Shown piece by piece: positions 26,026 to 35,093 of a stretch of 43,419 nucleotides of DNA. The translations under genes and the position numbers were made by a program. This DNA comes from Hyphococcus sp. (GTDB lineage: Bacteria; Pseudomonadota; Alphaproteobacteria; Caulobacterales; Parvularculaceae), in assembly GCA_013002535.1 (NCBI GenBank), contig JABDJK010000035.1, positions 1 to 43,419 on the forward strand, written 5' to 3'. The notes beneath the pieces were generated by a model. That model had not been told where the DNA came from. It saw nothing but the letters and a program-made list of their open reading frames with translations, and did not search any database. The number at the start of each line of letters is the position of its first letter. Positions within the stretch are counted from its first letter, which is position 1.

Positions 26026-27020
26026 CTTAGTTCTTTCGCCGCGTCTTCCGCGAAATAGGTAATCACTCCATTAGCCCCCGCGCGCTTGAACGCAATCAGC
26101 GATTCCATCATGGCGCGGCGCTCATCGATCCAACCATTTTGGCCGGCGGCTTTGATCATCGAATATTCGCCGGAGACCTGATAGACAAAGACCGGTGCGT
26201 TGAATTCTTCTTTCACGCGCCGGACAATATCGAGGTAAGGCATGCCGGGTTTGATCATGACGCAGTCGGCGCCCTCTGCCAGATCAAGTGCGATTTCGCG
26301 CATGGCTTCATCGCTGTTCGCCGGGTTCATTTGATAGGTGCGCTTATCGCCTTTAAGGGCGCCAGCGGAGCCGATAGCTTCGCGGAAGGGTCCGTAAAAG
26401 GCTGACGCGTATTTTGCCGCATACGCCATAATCTGTGTGTTCTGTAGACCATCGACATCGAGCGCTTTTCGGATCACGCCGACGCGCCCGTCCATCATGT
26501 CGGATGGCGCAACAATATCAAATCCGGCGCGCGCTTCGACAACAGCCTGTTCGGCGAGCACATCGAGGGTTGCGTCATTAACAATTTCGCCATCGATCAT
26601 CAGTCCGTCATGACCATGATCGGTGTAAGGATCGAGAGCCACATCCGCCATCAACCCAACCTCTGGCGCTGCGTCTTTCATGGCGTGCGCAGCGCGGCAC
26701 ATTAGATTGTCCGGATTCACCGCTTCAGAGCCTTTCGCGTCGCGAAGCCCCGCATCGGTATACGGAAATAACGCAATCGCAGGAATGCTAAGGTCGCGCG
26801 CTTTAACAGCAGCTTTTGCGGCTTCATCGATGGATAATCGATAAACACCAGGCATCGCCGCGATCGGCTCGCGAACGCCTTTGCCTTCAATGATGAACAT
26901 CGCCCAGATCAGATCGTTTACCGAAAGCTGCGTCTCTTCATATAGGCGGCGTGACCAGTCGCGCATGCGCGGCCGGCGCAAACGTATATTCGGAAATCCT
27001 GTAGATGGGCGATTATTCAT
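26019..27020 (-). CDS. hemB: Porphobilinogen synthase (delta-aminolevulinic acid dehydratase)
   Basis: A 333-residue cytoplasmic enzyme that condenses two 5-aminolevulinate molecules to porphobilinogen in haem synthesis. The two active-site lysines are Lys203 (MAYAAKYASAFYGPF) and Lys257 (CVMIKPGMPYLD). The metal-site segment is DVALDPYTDHGHDG, with Asp in place of the zinc-binding cysteines, as in the magnesium-dependent alphaproteobacterial type. The last codons and the stop lie in the heptamer repeat. hemB is divergent from ldtR, and hemA, which makes its substrate, lies about 0.9 kb away. Confidence 0.97.
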   Translation of the reverse strand: MNNRPSTGFPNIRLRRPRMRDWSRRLYEETQLSVNDLIWAMFIIEGKGVREPIAAMPGVYRLSIDEAAKAAVKARDLSIPAIALFPYTDAGLRDAKGSEAVNPDNLMCRAAHAMKDAAPEVGLMADVALDPYTDHGHDGLMIDGEIVNDATLDVLAEQAVVEARAGFDIVAPSDMMDGRVGVIRKALDVDGLQNTQIMAYAAKYASAFYGPFREAIGSAGALKGDKRTYQMNPANSDEAMREIALDLAEGADCVMIKPGMPYLDIVRRVKEEFNAPVFVYQVSGEYSMIKAAGQNGWIDERRAMMESLIAFKRAGANGVITYFAEDAAKELSK

Positions 27021-27072
27021 ATTCTATTCGTATTTTCCCGATCACATTTAGGTCGATTACTGCGATTTTTCT

Positions 27073-27088
27073 AATTTGATTTCAAATT
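27073..27088. promoter_or_regulatory. 16-bp palindrome in the hemB-ldtR divergent region
   Basis: AATTTGA-TT-TCAAATT is a perfect 7-2-7 inverted repeat in the 147-base region between the divergent starts of hemB and ldtR. Size and AT-rich symmetry suit a MarR-family operator, so LdtR autoregulation is a fair guess, but no site for this regulator can be confirmed from the sequence alone. Confidence 0.45.
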
Positions 27089-27167
27089 GAATTGTTCGGC
27101 TTAACGCCGCTTTTAGACCTCGATGGTTATAGTCCCGTCAAGTTTAGTAATATGAGTGAGAGTTACT

Positions 27168-27698
27168 ATGGCGGTAAATGGGGCTATCGAATCTGCGGTC
27201 ATCGGCCAGGGGGAAAATTTTGCCGGGGGTGACCCAGAGGCATTAGAAACAAGCTATCTTCAGCTATTGCATCTGGTGGAGCGCCTTCACCGCCAATTGC
27301 TTGATGTTATCAAGGACGAATTGGAACGGATCGGCCAGACCGATATCAACTCCGTTCAGGCGCTTTTGCTATACAATATTGGCGATGCTGAATTAACGCC
27401 GGGCGAGCTTCGCTCACGCGGTCACTATCTCGGATCAAACGTTTCCTACAATCTGAAACAGCTGGTCGAGAAGGGCTATATCAAGGATGAGCGCTCATCG
27501 ACGGATCGCCGTTCCAAACGTGTTTCGCTGACGGATCTTGGTCTTGAAGTTCGAGACAGCCTTGCATCTTTGTTCCAGCGCCAACTCGCGTCAGTCGAGC
27601 AGGTTGGCGGCGTAAATCACGCTTCCATGGATGAAACGAATAAAGCGCTTCAGCGCCTTGAGCGTTTCTGGGCGGATCAGGTGCGTTTTCGCCTCTAG
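27168..27698 (+). CDS. ldtR: MarR-family transcriptional regulator, LdtR type
   Basis: About 176 residues. The winged helix-turn-helix lies at about 70-135 (LTPGELRSRGHYLGSNVSYNLKQLVEKGYI, then the wing RSSTDRRSKRVSLTDLG), with dimerisation helices on both sides. The segments ETSYLQLLHLVERLHRQLLDVIKDEL and INSVQALLLYNIGD match, from memory, the LdtR group known from Liberibacter, where it controls an L,D-transpeptidase and stress tolerance. I chose the ATG at 27168 because GAGTGAGAG lies just upstream; a GTG at 27156 is in frame. A clear terminator follows the gene. It is divergent from hemB. Confidence 0.88.
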   Translation: MAVNGAIESAVIGQGENFAGGDPEALETSYLQLLHLVERLHRQLLDVIKDELERIGQTDINSVQALLLYNIGDAELTPGELRSRGHYLGSNVSYNLKQLVEKGYIKDERSSTDRRSKRVSLTDLGLEVRDSLASLFQRQLASVEQVGGVNHASMDETNKALQRLERFWADQVRFRL

Positions 27699-27712
27699 AT
27701 CAAAAAGATTTT

Positions 27713-27729
27713 TTGAGAATAATTCTCAA
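27713..27729. promoter_or_regulatory. Iron-control-element-like palindrome upstream of hemA
   Basis: TTGAGAAT-A-ATTCTCAA is a perfect 8-1-8 palindrome. It differs at one position per half from the Irr iron control element (TTTAGAA-N3-TTCTAAA) and also fits the TGA-N9-TCA pattern of RirA/Iron-Rhodo boxes; both consensus patterns are recalled from the literature. It lies 164 bases before the hemA start, between the ldtR stop and the ldtR terminator. Confidence 0.45.
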
Positions 27730-27737
27730 CTATTCCG

Positions 27738-27769
27738 AAAAAGGCGTCTCAATCGAGGCGCCTTTTTTT
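27738..27769 (+). terminator. Intrinsic terminator after ldtR
   Basis: AAAAAGGCGTCTC pairs with GAGGCGCCTTTTT (one G-T pair) around the loop AATC and is followed by a T-run. It lies 40 bases after the ldtR stop and separates ldtR from hemA. Confidence 0.88.
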
Positions 27770-27892
27770 CATTTCGGCTCATGCGGCCATTCGTCCGCCG
27801 CAACCAGGCCCGATTCGGGTGGTCAAAACGATTTGCCGCCGTATATCTAGAACGATACCCTTGGACGGCATGGGGCAAGATTCGTTTTTCCG

Positions 27893-29113
27893 ATGATCGA
27901 CTACGACAAGGCATTTGAGACAGCCGTAAAGGCGGTTCAGACCGAAGGGCGCTATCGTGTCTTCGCTGACCTTGAGCGAATTTGCGGCCGTTTTCCGAAA
28001 GCAAAATATCATCCCGGCAACGACGAAGCGTCTCGCGAGATTACAGTTTGGTGCTCTAACGACTATCTTGGCATGGGCCAGCATCCGGCTGTTGTAGAAG
28101 CCATGCAAAAAGCGGCGGGCGAAGTTGGCGCCGGCGCCGGCGGTACGCGCAACATCGCCGGAACGACCCATTACCATGTTCGCTTGGAGCGGGCCCTCGC
28201 TGATCTGCACCAAAAAGAAGCAGCGCTGTTGTTCACGTCGGGCTACGTCGCCAATGAAGCGACGCTGGCGACAATTGCGCGGATTTTGCCGGACTGCATC
28301 ATTCTGTCCGATGAGCTTAATCACGCCTCAATGATTGAGGGCATTCGCGGCGGGCGTTCGGTGAAACGCATTTGGCGTCATAATGATCTAGAGCACCTGG
28401 AAGAGCTCCTTATCGAATTGCCGACGGACCGCCCAAAAGTCATCGCGTTTGAATCCGTATATTCCATGGACGGCGATATTGCGCCGCTCAGCGAGATCTG
28501 CGCGCTCGCGAAAAAATACAATGCATTCACCTATCTCGATGAAGTTCACGCTGTTGGCCTTTACGGCGCGCGTGGCGGCGGCATAGCCGAACGAGACGAT
28601 GTTCTCGATCAGATCGACATTATTGAGGGCACCCTCGGTAAAGCTTTTGGCGTTATGGGCGGCTATATCGCCGCTAGCGCCGCAATCGTTGACGCCATTC
28701 GCTCCTATGCATCGGGCTTTATTTTCACGACGGCATTGTCGCCAGTATTGGTCGCCGGCGCGCTTGCTAGCGTTGAAGTTTTGAAGACATCCAATGATCT
28801 TCGCGAAAAACACCAGGAACGCGCCGAGCGTTTGAAAACAGTTTTGGCCGAAGCTGACTTGCCTGTGATGCCGTCAGTCAGTCATATAGTACCGATCAAG
28901 GTTGGCGAGCCGGTGCTTTGCAAAAAAGTGACGGATTACCTTCTTCAGCGTCACGATATCTATGTTCAACCGATCAACTATCCGACGGTGCCAAAAGGCA
29001 CCGAACGTCTGCGCCTGACGCCGACGCCGCTCCATGATGACGGGCTGATGGATACCCTGCGCGGCGCCCTCGATGACGCCTGGACCGCGCTGAAACTCTC
29101 CCGCGCCGCCTGA
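27893..29113 (+). CDS. hemA: 5-aminolevulinate synthase
   Basis: A 406-residue pyridoxal-phosphate enzyme that condenses glycine with succinyl-CoA to 5-aminolevulinate, the first step of the alphaproteobacterial C4 haem pathway. [36 protein letters not shown] and [17 protein letters not shown] are typical of the family. The pyridoxal-phosphate lysine is Lys250 ([14 protein letters not shown]), and the conserved Asp/His around [14 protein letters not shown] are present. The length is standard. A terminator upstream isolates it from ldtR, so it has its own promoter, perhaps under iron control (see the palindrome at 27713-27729). Confidence 0.97.
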   Translation: MIDYDKAFETAVKAVQTEGRYRVFADLERICGRFPKAKYHPGNDEASREITVWCSNDYLGMGQHPAVVEAMQKAAGEVGAGAGGTRNIAGTTHYHVRLERALADLHQKEAALLFTSGYVANEATLATIARILPDCIILSDELNHASMIEGIRGGRSVKRIWRHNDLEHLEELLIELPTDRPKVIAFESVYSMDGDIAPLSEICALAKKYNAFTYLDEVHAVGLYGARGGGIAERDDVLDQIDIIEGTLGKAFGVMGGYIAASAAIVDAIRSYASGFIFTTALSPVLVAGALASVEVLKTSNDLREKHQERAERLKTVLAEADLPVMPSVSHIVPIKVGEPVLCKKVTDYLLQRHDIYVQPINYPTVPKGTERLRLTPTPLHDDGLMDTLRGALDDAWTALKLSRAA

Positions 29114-29261
29114 AATCTGCATTAGAAAATCAAATAATCCTTCGCCCTTGGCGTTGACGCCCGGCGCGCGTATATCTTCGCGCCAATTAGGCGGGGCATA
29201 CCCATAATTCCATGGCGTTGACGCAATGTTGGCGCGAACGGCAAAAGTGCAGGGCACAGCG

Positions 29262-30554
29262 ATGAACGTCAGCGAAAAACAACAACCGACAAGCGATTTT
29301 TTCAATGGCGAGCTCAGCGACCGCGATCCGGCGATTGCCGATATCGTCGCCCGTGAATTCAAACGCCAGCAGGATCAGATTGAACTGATCGCGTCAGAGA
29401 ACATCGTCTCGCGCGCAGTGCTCGAAGCGCAAGGGTCGGTCCTTACCAACAAATACGCTGAAGGGTATCCGGGCCGGCGCTACTATGGCGGCTGCGAAGT
29501 CGTTGATGAGGCTGAAGTTCTCGCCATCGAACGCGCGAAGAAAGTATTCAACGCGACTGAGGCAAATGTTCAGCCCCATTCCGGCAGCCAGGCAAACCAG
29601 TCGGTCTTCATGGCGCTGATGAAGCCGGGCGATACGTTTTTGGGCATGGACCTCGCCGCGGGCGGGCACCTCACCCATGGCGGCGCCGCCAACCAATCGG
29701 GCAAATGGTTCAACGCGGTTCATTACGGCGTCAATGAAGAAGATCATTTGATTAACTACGATCATGTCGCTGCGGTTGCCGATGAGCACAAACCGAAAGT
29801 CATTATTGCCGGCGGCAGCGCCTATTCGCGCATTATTGATTTTAAGAAATTTCGCGAGATCGCAGACGGCGTTGGCGCGAAGCTGATGGTTGATATGGCG
29901 CATTTCGCCGGGCTCGTCGCCGCTGGACTTTATCCGAACCCGGTCGATCACGCCGATGTCGTGACATCAACTACGCACAAGACGTTGCGCGGCCCGCGCG
30001 GCGGATTGGTGTTGACGAATGACGCAGACCTCGCCAAGAAAATCCGTTCCACCGTCTTTCCGGGTATTCAAGGTGGCCCATTGATGCATGTTATCGCGGC
30101 AAAAGCGGTAGCGTTTGGTGAAATTCTTCAGCCCGAATTTCGGTCCTACGCCAAGAACGTCATCGATAATGCGCGGGCCCTGGCGGCGTCGCTTGTTGAG
30201 GCGGGTTATGACATTGTTTCGGGCGGCACAGACACCCACCTCGCACTTGTCGATTTGCGTCCCAAGGGCGTCAAGGGCAATGCCGCGGAGGATAGCCTTG
30301 AGCGCGCCGGCATCACTTGCAACAAAAACGGCATTCCGTTCGATCCGGAGAAATTCACCGTGACGTCCGGCCTTCGCGTTGGTTCGCCCGCTGGTACGTC
30401 GCGCGGCTTTGGCGTCGCGGAATTCCGCGAGGTCGGGTCGATGATGGCGGAGGTTCTCGACGGGCTTGCTGCGGGCGGTGAAAACAACGATGTCGCGGAA
30501 AATGCTGTGCGGGCGCGTGTGCTCGATTTAACCGCGCGTTTTCCGATATATTGA
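29262..30554 (+). CDS. glyA: Serine hydroxymethyltransferase
   Basis: About 430 residues, converting serine and tetrahydrofolate to glycine and methylene-tetrahydrofolate. The pyridoxal-phosphate lysine is Lys240 ([14 protein letters not shown]). [50 protein letters not shown] and [12 protein letters not shown] are family signatures. I take the ATG at 29262 (MNVSEKQQ), the usual start for alphaproteobacterial members; the ORF extends to an ATG at 29226. Two copies of TGGCGTTGACGC (29149-29160 and 29213-29224) lie upstream. It heads the run glyA-nrdR-nusB-thiL. Confidence 0.96.
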   Translation: MNVSEKQQPTSDFFNGELSDRDPAIADIVAREFKRQQDQIELIASENIVSRAVLEAQGSVLTNKYAEGYPGRRYYGGCEVVDEAEVLAIERAKKVFNATEANVQPHSGSQANQSVFMALMKPGDTFLGMDLAAGGHLTHGGAANQSGKWFNAVHYGVNEEDHLINYDHVAAVADEHKPKVIIAGGSAYSRIIDFKKFREIADGVGAKLMVDMAHFAGLVAAGLYPNPVDHADVVTSTTHKTLRGPRGGLVLTNDADLAKKIRSTVFPGIQGGPLMHVIAAKAVAFGEILQPEFRSYAKNVIDNARALAASLVEAGYDIVSGGTDTHLALVDLRPKGVKGNAAEDSLERAGITCNKNGIPFDPEKFTVTSGLRVGSPAGTSRGFGVAEFREVGSMMAEVLDGLAAGGENNDVAENAVRARVLDLTARFPIY

Positions 30555-30587
30555 TCGGCGGCGACAAAGACGGCGAGGTAGGACCAT

Positions 30588-31049
30588 ATGCGATGCCCGT
30601 TTTGCGGAAGCGAAGAAACGCAAGTTAAGGACTCTCGGTCAGCGGAAGACGGCGCCTCTGTTCGCCGGCGCCGGGAATGCAGCGCCTGCGGCGGCCGCTT
30701 TACGACTTTTGAACGCGTCCAGCTTCGCGAACTGACGGTCATAAAGAGTTCCGGTAAGAAAGCGCCGTTTGATCGCGACAAACTTGCGCGTTCGATTATG
30801 ATCGCGACCCGCAAGCGCAATGTCGATCCCGATGCGATTGAGCAAATGATTTCCGGTGTTGTCCGCCGCCTCGAAGCGATGGGCGAAACCGAGATTCCAT
30901 CAGAGAAAGTCGGCGAATTAGTGATGGAGGGGCTCGCCCATCTCGACGACGTCGCCTATGTGCGCTACGCGTCCGTCTACCGGGATTTTCGCGAGGCGAA
31001 AGACTTCGAACAATTCCTTGGTGAATTAGACGACGGCGAGCGCGATTGA
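30588..31049 (+). CDS. nrdR: Transcriptional repressor NrdR
   Basis: A 153-residue repressor of ribonucleotide reductase genes. The zinc ribbon is Cys3-x2-Cys6 and Cys31-x2-Cys34 ([26 protein letters not shown]), followed by the ATP-cone domain ([19 protein letters not shown]) that senses ATP/dATP. The end, [23 protein letters not shown], is diagnostic. The length is normal. It lies 33 bases after glyA and five before nusB. Confidence 0.97.
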   Translation: MRCPFCGSEETQVKDSRSAEDGASVRRRRECSACGGRFTTFERVQLRELTVIKSSGKKAPFDRDKLARSIMIATRKRNVDPDAIEQMISGVVRRLEAMGETEIPSEKVGELVMEGLAHLDDVAYVRYASVYRDFREAKDFEQFLGELDDGERD

Positions 31050-31053
31050 GGCA

Positions 31054-31545
31054 ATGGCGATGACGGCGGTTAAAGACCATGACACAGGTGAAAGCGCGCC
31101 CGCACGCTCGGCGGCGCGGCTCGCTGCCGTTCAGGCGCTTTACCAGATGGAAACCGCCGGTGCGGGCGTCGACGCCACCATAACAGAATTTGAAGATTTT
31201 CGCCTTGGCGGCGAGATTGAGGGCGACCAACTGCATCGCGCCGACAAAGTCTTTTTTGCTGATATTTTGCGCGGCGCTGTCGAAACCCAGCGCCGGATCG
31301 ACCCTTATATTGAGCGTCAATTGGCGGCGGGTTGGAAACTGTCGCGCATAGACGCAACCGCCCGGGCGATTCTGCGCGCTGGGCTTTATGAGCTTATTCG
31401 CCGCGCTGATGTTCCGTATAAGGTCGTTATTGACGAGTACATTAATATCGCAAATGCCTTCTTTGATGGCGACGAACCGAAGTTCATCAATGGCGTGCTT
31501 GACGCCGCGGCGCGTGAAGCGCGCAGCGATGAGCTAACCCTATAG
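31054..31545 (+). CDS. nusB: Transcription antitermination factor NusB
   Basis: A 163-residue all-helical protein that, with NusE/S10, binds boxA RNA to keep rRNA transcription going. [16 protein letters not shown] and the C-terminal [47 protein letters not shown] are typical. It lies between nrdR and thiL in one plus-strand transcript. In many alphaproteobacteria riboflavin genes lie between nrdR and nusB; none are present here. Confidence 0.95.
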   Translation: MAMTAVKDHDTGESAPARSAARLAAVQALYQMETAGAGVDATITEFEDFRLGGEIEGDQLHRADKVFFADILRGAVETQRRIDPYIERQLAAGWKLSRIDATARAILRAGLYELIRRADVPYKVVIDEYINIANAFFDGDEPKFINGVLDAAAREARSDELTL

Positions 31546-31556
31546 GCGGTGCGCGG

Positions 31557-32537
31557 ATGGGCGAGAGAGATATCATCCGCGATATCTTCGCGCCGTTGAC
31601 CGCCGATGCGCCCGGCGCTTTCAATCTAACGGATGATGCGGCGGTCCTCGATGGCGGGCCTTATGTTGTCACAAAAGATGTTCTGATCGCTGGCGTTCAC
31701 TTTCGCCCAAAAGACCCGCTCGATCTTGTTGCGCGAAAGGCGCTGCGCGTAAATCTTTCTGATCTCGCCGCTATGGGCGCAAAACCCGAAGGGTATGTTC
31801 TGGGGTGCGTATGGCCGGGTAATATCAAGCGTGCGGCGATCGAAGATTTTGCGCGCGGTCTGGGAGAGGATCAGGCGGCGTATCGCGTTTCGCTCTATGG
31901 CGGCGATACCACAGCGCATAAATTGAAATCCGGCCCTTTGACGATATCCGTCACCATGTTTGGGGCGCCGCCGAAGCAAGGGGTGACGCGCCGATCTACG
32001 GCGGGCGCCGGCGATGATCTTTATGTTACCGGTTCTATCGGTGATGCAGGGCTTGGCTTGAAAGCGCTCGGACGCGAGGAAAAATTCACTACCGTTGATA
32101 AGGCGTCTTTGTCAGGGCGCTATCATTTGCCGGAACCGCGCCTTTCCATGGGCCAGGCGATTGCAGGGCTCGCAACGGCGGCGATCGATCTTTCCGATGG
32201 TCTGATGATCGATGTCGGACGGCTTGCGGCGGCGTCAGGATTGCGCGCGGAAATCGATGCTGTCTCGATTCCGCGGTCAGCGGCGGCGGCGGCGTGGATC
32301 GCTCGGCAGGACAAGCGCTGGCGTGCTCTGGCGGCGCTTTCTACCTTTGGCGATGACTATGAAATTGCCTTTACAGCGCCGCAATCCATGCGGCGCTCGG
32401 TGATGATGGCGGCAAAAGCATCGCGGACGGAAGTTGCGCGTATTGGATCTTTAACGCGCGGGGAGGGCGCGGTCTTGCTCACCGAAACCGGCGCCGAAAT
32501 CCCGACGCCGCGCGATGGCTTCGACCACTTTGCCTGA
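31557..32537 (+). CDS. thiL: Thiamine-monophosphate kinase
   Basis: A 326-residue enzyme that phosphorylates thiamine monophosphate to the active pyrophosphate cofactor. The PurM-like fold shows the metal/ATP segment NLTDDAAVLDGGPYVVTKDVLIAGVHF, then NLSDLAAMGAKPEGYVLG, LYGGDTTAH, ITVTGSIGDAGLG-like and IDLSDGLMIDVGRL. It follows nusB by 11 bases and probably ends the operon; the next reading frame is a broken gene. Confidence 0.95.
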   Translation: MGERDIIRDIFAPLTADAPGAFNLTDDAAVLDGGPYVVTKDVLIAGVHFRPKDPLDLVARKALRVNLSDLAAMGAKPEGYVLGCVWPGNIKRAAIEDFARGLGEDQAAYRVSLYGGDTTAHKLKSGPLTISVTMFGAPPKQGVTRRSTAGAGDDLYVTGSIGDAGLGLKALGREEKFTTVDKASLSGRYHLPEPRLSMGQAIAGLATAAIDLSDGLMIDVGRLAAASGLRAEIDAVSIPRSAAAAAWIARQDKRWRALAALSTFGDDYEIAFTAPQSMRRSVMMAAKASRTEVARIGSLTRGEGAVLLTETGAEIPTPRDGFDHFA

Positions 32538-32587
32538 GCCGTCGCGATTGCGACATGCCGCCATCGTGACAATCCGTCCTATGCTGA

Positions 32588-33266
32588 ATGCGCGTGTTTG
32601 AATTTATTTTTGGTTCATCAAAATATTTCTTTCCGGCGGGACCGGCGCTTGTCGACGCCGCGTTAGCGGCGGGCGTTTCGCGTTTCCTTCAAGAATCCGT
32701 CGTGATGCTTTATCGCGACAATGTCGCCGGCTGGATCAATGAAACTGAGCCCGTTGAACGCTTTGTTATGTCTGAAGGGAACCTTGCGGCAGAAGCCAAC
32801 GCCAATCGGTTCGGGAAATCCGGCGGCGCAGGCGTTGTTTTTCGTTTCGGTTGGTTCTACGGACCGGGCGCCACGGACAGCGAAGAGTTTCTTGAAACCG
32901 CGCGCAAGACCGGCGTCTGCGTCATGCTCGGCGCGCCGGATACTTTTCTCTCTTCGATCAATGACCTGGATGGCGGGGCTGCGCTTGCGGCGGTGCTCAA
33001 TGTTCCGGCCGGGATTTACAAAATTGACGATGATGAGCCGCTAACCAAACGCAAATATTCTAACGCTATTGCAACCGCTGTCGGCCGCAAGAAACCACTG
33101 CTGCGATTTCCCGGCCGTCTCGCCGCTTTCGTCAGGCGACAAAACGACGTCGCATACGCGCTCGGTTCGCGCCAGCAACAAAAAATATCGCGATGCGTCA
33201 GGCTGGGCGCCGCAATATAAAAACGCGCGCGAAGGTTTCGCGGCGTTGGCGGCTGAAACGCAATAA
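32588..33266 (+). pseudogene. Decayed NAD(P)-dependent epimerase/dehydratase (SDR)
   Basis: The first frame (32588-33220) holds the middle of an extended short-chain dehydrogenase: LVDAALAAGVSRFLQESVVMLY, then VVFRFGWFYGPGA and the C-terminal substrate domain. The N-terminal Rossmann half with its Gly-rich NAD motif is missing; only MRVF at the start resembles it. Near the end the natural C-terminus (SNKKYRDASGWAPQYKNAREG) continues in another frame that stops at 33266, so a frameshift lies at about 33120-33170. Both the missing cofactor site and the frameshift point to an inactive gene. It lies 50 bases after thiL and its end almost meets that of bamE. Confidence 0.8.
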
Positions 33267-33271
33267 GGAGT

Positions 33272-33727
33272 TTACTGTCCCGGAACCTGCTGGTTGCCGA
33301 TGCCGGCGGGAAGCTGACCGACGGTGCCGAGAAGCTGCTCCCAGAAATTCAATTCTCGCCCGCGCGACGGTGTCGTGCGTGATACAAGTTTGATGTTCTC
33401 ACCATCTTCCAGCGTGAATTCATCGGTTTCGCGAACGGAGCCGTCTTCATTGAAGTAAAATGCAATCACTGTTCGGGCTTGCGTTTTCGGCCGGAAAAAC
33501 GCGCGCGATTGATCGCGGGAATTCAAATAATACCAGGCTTTGTCATCGAAGGTGCCGATCAAGGACGGCTCGCCATATTTCGCGAGAACGCTCTCCTGGG
33601 TGTCTAGCCCCGGCGTCGCAGTCAGTTCAGTTTGGTCGCGCTCCAGGACGTAGCCATGCTGGGACCTGACGGAAACGCACGCCTGCAACATTAAAACCGC
33701 GCTGGCCAATACGAGAACTCTGAACAT
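33272..33727 (-). CDS. bamE: Outer membrane protein assembly factor BamE
   Basis: A 151-residue lipoprotein starting at the ATG at 33727. The signal ends in LMLQAC, with Cys the lipidated residue. The SmpA/OmlA domain follows: DTQESVLAKYGEPSLIGTFDDKAWYYLNSRD is the characteristic helix-helix-strand segment, then RTVIAFYFNEDGSVRETDEF. It belongs to the BAM complex that inserts beta-barrels in the outer membrane. The ORF extends 39 residues further upstream, but those are Arg/Pro-rich and would hide the signal. It is divergent from the bc1 chaperone gene. Confidence 0.94.
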   Translation of the reverse strand: MFRVLVLASAVLMLQACVSVRSQHGYVLERDQTELTATPGLDTQESVLAKYGEPSLIGTFDDKAWYYLNSRDQSRAFFRPKTQARTVIAFYFNEDGSVRETDEFTLEDGENIKLVSRTTPSRGRELNFWEQLLGTVGQLPAGIGNQQVPGQ

Positions 33728-33894
33728 CGAACAAACAATCCTTATAAAATTCGGACCCCGGCCCGCGCGCCTCCCCGCAATTTGTCCTAGCAAGGGCTTG
33801 ATCGGACGGGTTGCGGCGCATAGGTGCGGGGGCTTGAATAGCAATGATCCGGCCCGGCGGCAAACCCGCGGCGCGGGAAAAGGCTCATAACATT

Positions 33895-34440
33895 ATGGTC
33901 ATGTCATTTTTCAAGAAGGATCGCGGGCGAGAGGCTGCTGAGGCGCTCTATGAGCGGGCTGTTGCCCAGGCCCGGAGCCCGGCGCTTTATACAGAGGTCG
34001 GCGTTCCAGACACCGTCGAGGGCCGTTTCGAAATGGTGACGCTGCACGTTTTCATGATTTTGCGGCCCTTGCGTGGGGAAGATAACAAAGCCGCCGACAT
34101 CGCGCAAAAGCTGTTCGACGTCATGTTTCAGAATATGGACGATTCCTTGCGGGAACTAGGCGTTGGCGACATGTCGATCGCCCGCAAGATCAGAACCATG
34201 TCGGAGAACTTTTACGGCCGCGCCGGCGCTTATGATGAAGCATTGAAAGGCGCCGCGAAGCCTGATGCGCTCGCCCACGCGCTTGGCCGCAACATCTTTT
34301 CAAATGAGGACGCCAGTCAGTCAGTGCAACTTGCGGCCTATGTTCGCCGCGCTGTGGCCGACGTCGATGCGCAGGACCAGTCACGCCTTGCTACAGGCAT
34401 TGTCAATTTCCCGCCGGTTTGTTTGGAGAAATCCGAATGA
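33895..34440 (+). CDS. Ubiquinol-cytochrome c chaperone (CBP3-like)
   Basis: About 181 residues. The body matches the CBP3/UQCC1 family: LYTEVGVPDTVEGRFEMVTLHVFMILRPLRG, LFDVMFQNMDDSLRELGVGDMSIARKIRTMSENFYGR and YDEAL. In mitochondria CBP3 helps cytochrome b assemble into the bc1 complex, and the bacterial homologue is taken to do the same. The start is either the ATG at 33895 or that at 33901; AGG lies 11 bases before the first. The DUF177 gene overlaps its stop by four bases (ATGA). Confidence 0.92.
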   Translation: MVMSFFKKDRGREAAEALYERAVAQARSPALYTEVGVPDTVEGRFEMVTLHVFMILRPLRGEDNKAADIAQKLFDVMFQNMDDSLRELGVGDMSIARKIRTMSENFYGRAGAYDEALKGAAKPDALAHALGRNIFSNEDASQSVQLAAYVRRAVADVDAQDQSRLATGIVNFPPVCLEKSE

Positions 34441-34946
34441 CGGTTGCCGATGCTGAATTCAGTCATGTCGTTGTCCTTGCCGACCTGCCGCGCGGCGGCG
34501 CATCTTTTCGGCTTGCGGCGAACGAAGAAGAGCGCGCCCGCATCACGAAACGCCTTGACGTTGTCGCCGTCAAACACATCGAGGGCGCGGTTAAAATTCG
34601 TGCAAACCGGGCAGAGATATTTCTAACGGGAACGCTTTTGGCGTCGCTGACCCGCGAATGCGTCGCCAGCCTTGATGAGATGGCGGAAGACATCGCAGAG
34701 GATTTTGAGCTCGTATTCTTGCGCGGCGATGCGACGCCGGCTGAGGGCGATGAAGAAGCCGCGTTGCCCGATATTCACGAGGGCGCAGAATTCGATATCG
34801 GCGACTTTCTCGTTCAGCAGCTTTCCCTGGCTATGGACCCGTTTCCGCGCAAAGACGGCGTCACGAGCCTAGCAGAGCAATATGGCCAGGATGAGGAAAA
34901 AACGGCCTTTGCCGCCGCCCTTGGCGAAGCAAAAAAAATAGAGTAA
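34437..34946 (+). CDS. DUF177 (YceD family) protein
   Basis: A 169-residue protein. ADEMAEDIAEDFEL-like and FDIGDFLVQQLSLAMDPFPRKDG are diagnostic of DUF177/YceD, which is linked with 23S rRNA metabolism in plants and E. coli. The family's zinc/cysteine pair is absent, although a Cys occurs in TRECVASLDEM. The ATG at 34437 overlaps the stop of the bc1 chaperone gene. rpmF, which follows yceD in many bacteria, is not in the 147-base gap before plsX. Confidence 0.9.
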   Translation: MTVADAEFSHVVVLADLPRGGASFRLAANEEERARITKRLDVVAVKHIEGAVKIRANRAEIFLTGTLLASLTRECVASLDEMAEDIAEDFELVFLRGDATPAEGDEEAALPDIHEGAEFDIGDFLVQQLSLAMDPFPRKDGVTSLAEQYGQDEEKTAFAAALGEAKKIE

Positions 34947-35093
34947 AAACAATACGGTTAGTATATTTTCCCCAAAGCGCCATATAATCGACAAGCGGCG
35001 TTGTCTGGCATTGCAGACATACTTATTGTCCGCCGCAAATAGAGCTATTGATGGGCGCTGGAGCCGATCAAGCGCCAAACAGGACAAAGTGTT

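Noticed and set aside
27098-27114. Possible CtrA site (TTAACGCCGCTTTTA) upstream of ldtR
   Set aside because: The second half is TTTA rather than TTAA, and single near-matches to TTAA-N7-TTAA are frequent by chance.
29149-29224. Direct repeat TGGCGTTGACGC, twice upstream of glyA, as a -35 promoter element or riboswitch
   Set aside because: Neither TTGACG copy has a -10 at normal spacing, and no glycine, SAM or folate riboswitch core could be recognised.
34947-35093. A missed rpmF (L32) gene between DUF177 and plsX
   Set aside because: No frame gives the L32 sequence; the 147-base gap is AT-rich and non-coding. In many alphaproteobacteria rpmF is elsewhere.
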